Assembly: GCA_031256095.1 (NCBI GenBank) | Contig: JAIRRG010000187.1 | Coordinates: forward strand, 1-5,715 | Direction: 5' to 3' | DNA: 5,715 nucleotides | Origin: Desulfobulbaceae bacterium | Lineage (GTDB): Bacteria; Desulfobacterota; Desulfobulbia; Desulfobulbales; Desulfocapsaceae | Part shown: positions 1 through 4,994 of the stretch, one piece after another | Numbering within the stretch: the first letter of the stretch is position 1 | Layout of the letters: every line of letters starts with the position of its first letter | The notes under the pieces: generated by a model | Told to the model about the DNA's origin: nothing | The model's input: the letters and a program-made list of their open reading frames with translations, nothing else | Database searches by the model: none | Program-made: the position numbers and the translations under genes

Positions 1-78
1 CTACTGAACATTATGTACGCAATCATTGTCCGTCAGGAAACCTTCGATCAGGCCAAAGCTTTTCAAATCGCCTATTGA
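1..78 (+). other. Possible 3' tail of a gene entering from the left
   Basis: Plus-strand frame 1 is open from the window edge to a TGA at 76-78 and reads 'LLNIMYAIIVRQETFDQAKAFQIAY'. The composition is protein-like and faintly recalls the C-termini of IS110-type transposases, but 25 open codons are not significant alone. A minus-strand frame over the same bases ('IGDLKSFGLIEGFLTDNDCVHNVQ', stop at 1-3) looks equally protein-like. Only one, or neither, can be real. Confidence 0.2.
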
Positions 79-95
79 CTGTTCCCTTTAACGGG

Positions 96-200
96 CATTG
101 CGAGGAACAACGTGACGAAGCAATCCAGTAATGTACTGATATTGCTAATCTTCTGGATATTGCTAATCTTCTGGATTGCTTCGCTACGCTCGCAATGACA
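96..200. repeat. Dispersed inverted-repeat element (REP/MITE-like)
   Basis: The left arm (96-128, CATTGCGAGGAACAACGTGA then CGAAGCAATCCAG) is the reverse complement of the right arm (171-198, CTGGATTGCTTCGCTACGCT then CGCAATGA), apart from a few extra bases in the left arm. The 'cattgcgag...gaagcaatcc' sequence is a pattern that recurs between genes in many proteobacterial and other genomes; it is often mis-annotated as small proteins containing 'VVIASVAKQS', which is exactly what a minus-strand frame here reads. The arms would fold into a long hairpin. An 8-bp direct repeat GTTCCCTT (81-88 and 220-227) lies outside both arms but not against them. Confidence 0.75.
138..173. repeat. Two perfect 18-bp tandem copies inside the inverted-repeat element
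   Basis: GATATTGCTAATCTTCTG occurs at 138-155 and again at 156-173 without a mismatch, in the loop between the two arms. The decayed copy at 335 carries the matching segment only once, so the duplication here is probably recent. Confidence 0.9.
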
Positions 201-208
201 ACGGACAT

Positions 209-511
209 AATTTTTAGAGGTTCCCTTAATTATCTAACAAAATTTTGAACGCCGCCGCCATGACGGGCGCGGCGAGTCAAGCCAATTCCTGCAGCATCAA
301 TGTGTAGTAAATATATGTGTAGCCTTGCCTCATCTATTGCTATTTTTCTGGATTGCCTCCGCCACGTCGCGCTCGCGGCAAGTTTACCTCGGCGCAATAC
401 GCCCGCGGCTTTTGCGCTCTACACCACTGGTTTCCGCCTGTTCTCCCGAACCCGGAACATTCTCGCTCCGGATTCAGGAGTATTGGCACGGTTGCCCGCG
501 CCCGGAAAATA
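209..511. other. Gene-free stretch downstream of hcp
   Basis: No frame here looks like a real gene on either strand. Frames extending from the hcp region are antisense shadows of hcp. Apart from the decayed repeat copy, the stretch has a 10-bp palindrome CAAAATTTTG (238-247), a near-duplicate ATGTGTAG pair around 299-322 and GC-rich sequence with several short inverted repeats (for example CCGGA/TCCGG near 455-476) but no T-run that would mark a terminator. Confidence 0.6.
335..382. repeat. Decayed second copy of the dispersed repeat, between hcp and the inverted-repeat element
   Basis: The stretch from 335 to about 366 (starting TATTGCTATTTTTCTGGATT) matches 158-188 (starting TATTGCTAATCTTCTGGATT) with a few substitutions and a one-base insertion. 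After this the match weakens ('cgccacg...ctcgc' against 'cgctacgctcgc'). It looks like an older, half-length copy of the same element. Confidence 0.55.
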
Positions 512-1030
512 TCAGGCGCCGGTGGCCGTTCTCCAGTCGTCCGATTCGGAGGTGCTGGCCACTTCGTGGGTCTTGGTGATCTTACGGTAGGTGAAATCAA
601 CCTTCTCCATGTGGGTCAGATGGGCCGCGCTCGGATCCTGGCAGTGCGGCATCCAGTTCTGGATGTCAACGATGATCGCGTCTTCCAGCAGGATGGTGTA
701 GTAATGCTCCTGATTGCCCTGGGCCGCTGTCCGGTAAAACTTCAGTTCCACTTTCGACAGCTTCTCCCCGGAAGTCAGGGCGCTGAACAAGAGCGGCGAG
801 CATTTGTCAAAAACCTTGACGACGCTGAAAGGCTTGTGCACCCGCTGGCCGGTCGGCTGGCCGGTCTGCGGGTCGCGCGGCAGCATAATCGTGTGGTCGA
901 AGCTCTGAACCAGGGCTTCATCCTCGTGCCCCTGCTGCCAGTTGTTGCCGACCGACGCCTCGGTGAAGGTGCCGGCGGTGATGTTGCCCTGACGCTCGCC
1001 TGTTACCGTCATGTAAGCTGGACTTGGCAT
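512..1030 (-). CDS. hcp: Hcp, T6SS tube protein
   Basis: A 172-residue Hcp-family protein. Hcp hexamers stack into the inner tube that is fired into target cells and also appear in the medium as the hallmark of T6SS activity. Family landmarks run the whole length: 'MPSPAYMTVTG' at the start, 'QGNITAG', 'SVGNNWQQGHEDEALVQSFDH' (26-46), 'PRDPQTGQPTGQRVHKPF' (51-68), 'DKCSPLL', 'LTSGEKLSKVELKFYRT', 'GNQEHYYTILLEDAIIVDI', 'MPHCQDPSAAHLTHMEKVDFTYRKI' and the terminal 'SESDDWR'. Length and ends are normal, with no effector extension, so it is a plain structural Hcp of the enterobacterial/Hcp1 type. AAGGAG (1038-1043) lies seven bases before the ATG. It stands 406 bases after the preceding gene, behind its own sigma-54-like promoter, so it is probably monocistronic. 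No clear terminator with a T-run follows it. Confidence 0.97.
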   Translation of the reverse strand: MPSPAYMTVTGERQGNITAGTFTEASVGNNWQQGHEDEALVQSFDHTIMLPRDPQTGQPTGQRVHKPFSVVKVFDKCSPLLFSALTSGEKLSKVELKFYRTAAQGNQEHYYTILLEDAIIVDIQNWMPHCQDPSAAHLTHMEKVDFTYRKITKTHEVASTSESDDWRTATGA

Positions 1031-1092
1031 GGTGAATCTCCTTTTGAAAAATTGGATAATGAAAGGCTTTTCCTGGCCTCCCGGTCTTGGCG

Positions 1093-1106
1093 GTGGGATG
1101 TCCCAC
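1093..1106 (-). promoter_or_regulatory. Short palindrome at the predicted 5' end of the hcp mRNA
   Basis: GTGGGA and TCCCAC flank two bases (GTGGGATGTCCCAC on the plus strand). If transcription starts near 1110, this forms a 5-bp GC-rich hairpin with a four-base loop within the first 20 bases of the mRNA. A stem at that place commonly shields an mRNA from 5'-end-dependent decay, but the site could equally bind a repressor. Confidence 0.4.
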
Positions 1107-1120
1107 GCTAAAAATTATAA

Positions 1121-1136
1121 AGCAATTTTTATGCCA
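1121..1136 (-). promoter_or_regulatory. Sigma-54 (-24/-12) promoter of hcp
   Basis: On the minus strand the sequence reads TGGCAT-AAAAA-TTGCT. The GG (-24) and GC (-12) pairs are separated by exactly ten bases, as the RpoN consensus (TGGCAC-N5-TTGCW) needs, with only the last base of the -24 box differing. The expected transcription start is near 1110, giving a leader of about 80 bases before the hcp ATG. Sigma-54 control of hcp genes is known in Vibrio cholerae (activator VasH). No equally good sigma-70 promoter was found in this gap. Confidence 0.75.
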
Positions 1137-1189
1137 GAAATATAAAACACGGAGATTCAATGGCTTATCTTACAAACAGTAAGCAAAAA

Positions 1190-1338
1190 TGACGAAATTT
1201 CGCCAACCGTTTCTCGTGGTTTTTCGTAACTAATTGTAATAACAGACTTTTATACTGACGAATTTTCGGCACTCACTCTTTGCGTTAATCACTTAACTGC
1301 CTAATTTTACACAATTTCATACTGACGAAATCTCGGCA
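1190..1338 (-). promoter_or_regulatory. Three evenly spaced 16-bp dyads, candidate activator-binding sites for hcp
   Basis: Three related copies of TGACGAAATTTCGGCA lie at 1190-1205, 1256-1271 and 1323-1338. Each is an imperfect palindrome around C-G-A-A-A-T-T-T-C-G, and their starts are 66 and 67 bases apart. The second and third share a longer 23-base block (1252-1274 and 1319-1341) with two mismatches. They lie roughly 87, 153 and 220 bases upstream of the transcription start predicted from the sigma-54 promoter. That is where enhancer-binding activators of sigma-54 promoters usually bind. Repeats are seen; the binding role is inferred. Confidence 0.6.
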
Positions 1339-1379
1339 CTCGTTTTTTATATCAATAATACCAATTAGTTACAAAAAAC
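1219..1379. repeat. 18-base inverted repeat bounding an AT-rich block
   Basis: The arm at 1219-1236 (GTTTTTCGTAACTAATTG) and the reverse complement of 1362-1379 agree at 17 of 18 positions. The arms sit at the two ends of the AT-rich stretch upstream of hcp, 125 bases apart. The right arm overlaps the T-run of the predicted terminator. No open frame lies between them. It may be a large regulatory dyad or the ends of a small non-coding element. Confidence 0.65.
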
Positions 1380-1401
1380 GCGCTTTTCCCCCCGACGCGC
1401 G
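1373..1401 (-). terminator. Probable intrinsic terminator after the tssM-side operon
   Basis: On the minus strand a CGCGC / GCGCG stem (1401-1397 with 1383-1379) encloses a 13-base loop and is followed at once by six T (1378-1373). The stem is only 5 bp but is all G-C. It lies about 36 bases beyond the stop codon at 1437 and would separate the operon from hcp. Confidence 0.5.
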
Positions 1402-1403
1402 CA

Positions 1404-1431
1404 CCCATCACCCGTTGCCCATTCCCCATTT
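1404..1431 (-). repeat. Four degenerate 7-base repeats; G-quadruplex-type motif on the mRNA strand
   Basis: The plus strand reads cccatca, cccgttg, cccattc, cccattt in exact 7-base register. On the transcribed strand this gives four G-runs (at 1424-1427, 1418-1420, 1411-1413 and 1404-1406) with loops of 3, 4 and 4 bases, which fits the canonical G3-loop-G3 pattern for a quadruplex. It begins five bases past the stop codon of the 261-residue protein. Confidence 0.65.
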
Positions 1432-1436
1432 ACCGG

Positions 1437-2222
1437 CTACACGAACTCCAACTGGACAGGGCTTCTGCCGCTGTGCTGTTCAGGCTTGTCTTCGTCTGGA
1501 TATTCGGCGCAAAAGACCAGGCCGGGCGTGCCGTTCAGCCGCATGTAACATGAGGCGCCGTCAGATAATGTATTTTTGGCGGCGCAGGCGCTGAAAGGCT
1601 TTTCCCCCAGCTCCCCTTTGATGCCCAGCATCGGGAATTGCAGTGTCGATTTTACCGGCAGCACCCCTCTCGGCCCGACGCCAAAGGCGCTGATTTCAGC
1701 ATTGGTGACTCCGGCCATGAAGCCCGGCCATGTGACGCCAGCCGGCGGCGCGATTTCGAGCCATGCCCCAATGAGCGGGTCGAGGTGGGCTTGCGCATGG
1801 AAGGGCAAAGCCGTGAAAGGCTGCGGCTTGGCTTTGGCCACCATGAGTTTTACCGCGTATTTCCGCGTGTGGCGGTATATCTGGATGTGGTTCATGGCAT
1901 AAGGCACATCGGCAATATCACCCTCCTCAGTCAGGACAAAGGCCGTTACGGGCGGGCAGTTTCTCTGCATGGCGAGCGTAAGCAGCGCCACCTTCGCCCG
2001 TACCTCGTCGGTAAAATCTCCCGTTTTGCCCGCCAAAACCCAGGCCACCACCGTCGGGTCGTCAAGAGGCGGCAGGATCTGGATCCAGCCGTTCTCTTGG
2101 GCGTTCAATTCCTTCCAGGTGATCGAGAAGGTGGCAAACCCGACAGCGCGCAGTTCGGCCTCAGCGGCATAATCCGCCGGTTCATCGCCCAAGATGCATA
2201 AAACAGCTTTTGGCAGGGCCAT
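1437..2222 (-). CDS. Unrecognised 261-residue protein between the kinase gene and hcp
   Basis: I do not recognise this family. The start at 2222 is well supported: AAGGAG (2230-2235) lies seven bases upstream, just after the kinase stop TAA at 2237-2239. The longer frame back to 2357 only overlaps the kinase gene and is very arginine-rich. The protein (MALPKAVLC...) has no signal peptide or membrane segment and appears soluble. The first ~110 residues alternate hydrophobic strands with amphipathic helices ('KAVLCILGDE', 'TVVAWVLAGKTG', 'VTAFVLTEEGDI'), which suggests an alpha/beta domain. The second half (about 145-261) is rich in Gly, Pro and aromatic residues and in hydrophobic beta-like stretches. 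The position, coupled to the kinase and ahead of hcp, suggests a T6SS accessory role such as a regulator, kinase substrate or adaptor; this is guesswork from context. A likely terminator follows the gene. That it is a real gene is secure; its function is open. Confidence 0.8.
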   Translation of the reverse strand: MALPKAVLCILGDEPADYAAEAELRAVGFATFSITWKELNAQENGWIQILPPLDDPTVVAWVLAGKTGDFTDEVRAKVALLTLAMQRNCPPVTAFVLTEEGDIADVPYAMNHIQIYRHTRKYAVKLMVAKAKPQPFTALPFHAQAHLDPLIGAWLEIAPPAGVTWPGFMAGVTNAEISAFGVGPRGVLPVKSTLQFPMLGIKGELGEKPFSACAAKNTLSDGASCYMRLNGTPGLVFCAEYPDEDKPEQHSGRSPVQLEFV

Positions 2223-2236
2223 AGTGGTTCTCCTTG

Positions 2237-3187
2237 TTATCCGCTTAGGCTCGTGAGCAGCCTTGAGATTGCCGACGCGGCGAAAGCCCGGCAAAGCTGG
2301 CCGGCGCTTGGCCGTTCCCCGGCTGAAAAAGACAGGCCGCCGGCGACAGCCTTCCACTGCGCTCCTGAGATGCCGCGCGGCCTTTGCGGGATCATCCCCT
2401 TTTCTTCCGCTTCCTGGCTGGAAAGCCTATTGAACGGATGACTCCCGGCAATCAGCTCGTAGACGGTGCAGCAAGCGGCATAGATATCGTCGGCCATTGA
2501 TGGCCGTCCGGTTTTTAGCCGTTCCGGGCTGGCATGGAGCTGACTGTGCGCCGGGAAAACGAGCGCCGCCCGTAAGCCGCTGGATATCGGCGAACATGCG
2601 GCTCCCGGCTTCACGATCACTTGTGAGATGTTAAAATCAATAAGCACCAGCCGCCCATCTGGAGCGATGAACAGGTTGGCGGGTTTGACGTCGGCATGAA
2701 CCACGCCTTTGCCGTGCAAAAAATCGAGCGTTTCAAACAGCTTTGCCGCCATCCATATTCCATCCCGGCCATATCCCGAAGGTCTGTTCGCCAAGGATTG
2801 ATGAAGAGAAAGCCCGTCAAGAAACTCCATGCTGAAGCAGATGCCGTTCGATTCGGGATGCAGGTCGTAGACGCGCACGATCCCGGGATGAATCAGGTGG
2901 CGCAGCGTAAAAAATTCCTGGGCAAGGGCCAATTGCGCTTGCCGCTTGTCCGCCAGTTGGGGGAGAAGACGCTTAACGGCCACCTTGGGAGTTTTGTCGC
3001 TCCATTCAAGACGCCGCAGATCAAGAGCGGCATAAACCTCGCACATGCCGCCAACGCCAAGGAGCTTTTCCAGCTTGAACCGCATCGGTATCGGCTCTTG
3101 CCGCGTCTTTGAAGCTGGCGGAACATGTTTGCGGTAAGGCAAATGAGCCTTTTGGGTCTTTTGGGGGGTTCCTCTTCTCTGGCCCAT
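2237..3187 (-). CDS. Ser/Thr protein kinase of the T6SS threonine phosphorylation pathway
   Basis: A Hanks-type kinase of about 316 residues. Numbering from the ATG at 3187: the glycine loop 'GVGGMCEVY' (44-52), the ATP-anchoring Lys72 in 'VAVKRL', the helix-C Glu91, the catalytic loop 'HADVKPAN' (164-171) with catalytic Asp166, the metal-binding 'DFN' (184-186), 'SPE' (220-222), 'DDIYAACCTVYELIAGSHPF' and the late Arg292. Two deviations stand out: HRD reads HAD (a non-RD kinase) and DFG reads DFN. All catalytic residues proper are kept, so it should be active. There is no transmembrane helix or sensory tail, unlike the long PpkA of Pseudomonas aeruginosa. Start choice: ATG 3187 has AAGG seven bases upstream and follows the phosphatase stop by two bases. 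A TTG at 3193 or the ATG at 3085, which begins right at the kinase fold, are alternatives. The 34 residues between 3187 and 3085 are basic and look unstructured, so the start is less sure than the family. Confidence 0.88.
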   Translation of the reverse strand: MGQRRGTPQKTQKAHLPYRKHVPPASKTRQEPIPMRFKLEKLLGVGGMCEVYAALDLRRLEWSDKTPKVAVKRLLPQLADKRQAQLALAQEFFTLRHLIHPGIVRVYDLHPESNGICFSMEFLDGLSLHQSLANRPSGYGRDGIWMAAKLFETLDFLHGKGVVHADVKPANLFIAPDGRLVLIDFNISQVIVKPGAACSPISSGLRAALVFPAHSQLHASPERLKTGRPSMADDIYAACCTVYELIAGSHPFNRLSSQEAEEKGMIPQRPRGISGAQWKAVAGGLSFSAGERPSAGQLCRAFAASAISRLLTSLSG

Positions 3188-3189
3188 GA

Positions 3190-3936
3190 TCAATCAAACC
3201 TTGAAACGAACATGATAACGAAAGTGATGTTGTCCGGCTGGCGCATCGGCGCCAAGGATTCCGCTATTCCATCGACAGCTTCTTTCGCGCTCTGGCGCGA
3301 CAAATAGGTCATCAGGGCATCAGCGGACAGCAGGTTCGTCAATCCGTCCGTACACAGGAGGAAACGATCGCCCGCTCTGATGGAAAAGACTTCCTCTCCC
3401 AAGGTCAGTTTCGATTTGACCCCAACCGCGTTGGTGATGATGTTCCCTTTGACCATGCGCTGGGCTTCAAAAACCGTCAGATCGCCGCGGTCGATTTTTT
3501 CTTGCCGCAGGCTGTGGTCTTTCGTGCACTGGTACAGGATGCCGCCCCTGAGAATGTAGCAGCGGCTGTCGCCCGCCCACAGACATGCGGCCATGTCGCC
3601 ATGCACAAGCAGGGCGACGATGGTGCTGGCCGCCATTTTATCGGTTGCGAGCTTCTGGCTTACCAGCAGGCTGTTTGCCTCTTCCAAGATGCGGGTTACG
3701 TTCGCTATATGAGTACTGAACATTTCTGGCTCCGGCGTTTGCATCAGCATGGTCATGATGGTTTTGCTCGCGGCGCCGCTGGTTTCTTGACCGCCGACGC
3801 CGTCTCCGACCGCCCATAGCTTGCGTTCCGCCCAATTCAGAAACGAATCCTGATTTGTGTTTCTCATGTTCCCTGTCTGGCTGTATCCCCAGGATTCCAG
3901 GGAGACGGGATAAGTGCGTTTTTGTTCCTGCGCCAT
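3190..3936 (-). CDS. pppA: PP2C-family Ser/Thr phosphatase, T6SS PppA type
   Basis: A 248-residue soluble metal-dependent (Mg/Mn) protein phosphatase of the PPM/PP2C family. In T6SS clusters such an enzyme removes phosphate from the targets of the partner kinase, classically the FHA protein, and so restrains or resets apparatus assembly. The motifs are complete: 'GNMRNTNQD' with metal ligand Asp30, 'VGDGVGGQ' with Asp45, 'STIVALLV' (104-111), 'WAGDSRCYILRGG' (120-132), 'TKDHS' (138-142), 'ITNAVGV' (167-173), 'LLCTDGLTNLL' with Asp197, and 'PDNIT' with Asp235. No membrane segment is visible, so it is cytoplasmic, and the length is normal for the single-domain form. The start ATG is preceded by GAGGA seven bases upstream, 17 bases after the transglycosylase stop. 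Its stop codon lies directly at the start of the kinase gene, so the two are probably translationally coupled. Confidence 0.93.
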   Translation of the reverse strand: MAQEQKRTYPVSLESWGYSQTGNMRNTNQDSFLNWAERKLWAVGDGVGGQETSGAASKTIMTMLMQTPEPEMFSTHIANVTRILEEANSLLVSQKLATDKMAASTIVALLVHGDMAACLWAGDSRCYILRGGILYQCTKDHSLRQEKIDRGDLTVFEAQRMVKGNIITNAVGVKSKLTLGEEVFSIRAGDRFLLCTDGLTNLLSADALMTYLSRQSAKEAVDGIAESLAPMRQPDNITFVIMFVSRFD

Positions 3937-3953
3937 AATGTTGTCCTCAAAAC

Positions 3954-4988
3954 CTATTGGATCCGCTTGCTGCGCGGCACCATGACAGAGCGTTGAACCG
4001 GCCGGTTCCGGCCTATGAGCGTCAGTGGCGGCTCTCGATCCTGAGCCTGAACCTGAGCTTGAACCTGAATCTTATTGGCTCTCCCGTCCAAACGCAGCGG
4101 GGTGGAGCTGGTAAAACCGAATTTATCGCTGTTGGTCATTATTTGCACGGCCGCGACAAATTGAGGCACATAACGAAGGGTTTCTTCCGCCAGTGGTGAA
4201 GCTGCGCCGCCACCGGCTCTACAGGCGACAATCAGCTCGGATAACGAAGCCGTGTTGGTGCGGGCCAAGGCTCGCTTCATGGCCCCTTCGCCGCAGTTAT
4301 AGGCCGCGAGCGCCAGAGGCCAGTCATTGAACAACCTGTACAGGTCGGCCAGGTAATCGATGGCCGCGCTCGTCGCTTTGCGGACATCGAACCGTTCATC
4401 GGTTTCAGCGTTGACAGTAAGTCCATATCGGCGCGCGGTTTCCGGCATGAGCTGCCATAGCCCGGCGGCGCCCGCCGGTGAAACCGCCCTGGGCTGGAAA
4501 GCGCTTTCCACCATGGGCAGGCAGGCAAGTTCAAGCGGCAGGTTGTGGGCTCTGATTGATTCCAGAATTACCGGCAGGTGCTCGTCAGCCCTTTCGAGGA
4601 CACGGGTAACCAGGGCTTGGTTGTTATGGGTCAAGTTGTACAGATAGCTCTCTATTACATCCGTCTCAGAGGGAGGGAGGTCGGTTGCGAGCGTGGAAGC
4701 GAACGGGCCTGAGGGAATATCAGGCATAGGTTTGGAAGGTTTCCAGCCCCTTACTTTCACGGGTTGCCAGAGTTGATAAGTGTCGGTCATCAGGGCGGCG
4801 GGAACTTGAATAGTCTGTCCCCCGGCCACGGGAAGAAGCACTCGGCTTCGGCTGATGATCTGGGATGAGGAAATCTTCGATTGAGTCTGAGGCTGCTCAT
4901 AGGAGGCTACGCCGCATCCCGCCAGGAGGGAACAGCATAAGACCCCGCCGATGAACTTGCGTTTGATATGGTTCGAGTTTTTTTTCAT
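3954..4988 (-). CDS. MltD-like lytic transglycosylase lipoprotein of the T6SS cluster
   Basis: Predicted to be a 344-residue outer-membrane-directed lipoprotein that cuts the glycan strands of peptidoglycan, forming 1,6-anhydro-muropeptides. The N-terminus has a basic stretch, a hydrophobic core and a lipobox LAGC with the lipidated Cys at residue 25. A polar linker follows, then an SLT domain (about 145-245): 'LPLELACLPMVESAF' with catalytic Glu161, 'AAGLWQLMPETARRYGL' (174-190), 'DERFDVRKATSAAIDYL' (197-213) and 'LALAAYNCGEG' (225-235). The 'ETLRYVPQFVAAVQIM' helix (269-284) is also typical of the MltD type. No LysM repeats are visible, unlike full-length MltD. The start at 4988 was chosen because it places the lipobox correctly; the upstream start at 5084 would bury the signal peptide and overlap tssM. 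The C-terminal tail carries a short (x-Gln)5 repeat. It lies between tssM and the phosphatase gene, so a role in opening the wall for the secretion complex is likely. Confidence 0.88.
   Translation of the reverse strand: MKKNSNHIKRKFIGGVLCCSLLAGCGVASYEQPQTQSKISSSQIISRSRVLLPVAGGQTIQVPAALMTDTYQLWQPVKVRGWKPSKPMPDIPSGPFASTLATDLPPSETDVIESYLYNLTHNNQALVTRVLERADEHLPVILESIRAHNLPLELACLPMVESAFQPRAVSPAGAAGLWQLMPETARRYGLTVNAETDERFDVRKATSAAIDYLADLYRLFNDWPLALAAYNCGEGAMKRALARTNTASLSELIVACRAGGGAASPLAEETLRYVPQFVAAVQIMTNSDKFGFTSSTPLRLDGRANKIQVQAQVQAQDREPPLTLIGRNRPVQRSVMVPRSKRIQ
4041..4070 (-). repeat. Five hexanucleotide repeats coding (x-Gln)5
   Basis: Five consecutive 6-base units on the plus strand (ctgagc, ctgaac, ctgagc, ttgaac, ctgaat) encode the dipeptide run I-Q-V-Q-A-Q-V-Q-A-Q near the C-terminus of the transglycosylase (residues 307-316). 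It is in frame and lies downstream of the catalytic domain. Repeats of this kind can change copy number by slippage without breaking the frame. Confidence 0.75.
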
Positions 4989-4994
4989 GATTTT

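Noticed and set aside
23..208. 61-residue minus-strand frame containing 'VVIASVAKQS'
   Set aside because: It is a translation of the dispersed inverted repeat; such peptides are a known annotation artefact and the duplicated 'RRLAIS' simply mirrors the 18-bp tandem repeat.
353..1111. 252-residue plus-strand open frame opposite hcp
   Set aside because: It is fully antisense to a strongly conserved hcp gene, has no family resemblance and no RBS; it arises from the codon bias of hcp.
1190..1338. A CRISPR array in the repeats upstream of hcp
   Set aside because: There are only three degenerate 16-23 base repeats, with dyad symmetry and AT-rich, repeat-like spacers, and no cas gene; the position fits regulatory sites.
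1638..2201. 187-residue plus-strand frame opposite the unknown protein
   Set aside because: It has an antisense position and shadow-type composition, no RBS, and would conflict with a well-supported minus-strand gene.
2223..2357. N-terminal extension of the 261-residue protein to an upstream start
   Set aside because: The 45 extra codons overlap the kinase gene, are arginine-rich and unlike the rest, while the start at 2222 has a strong AAGGAG at the right distance.
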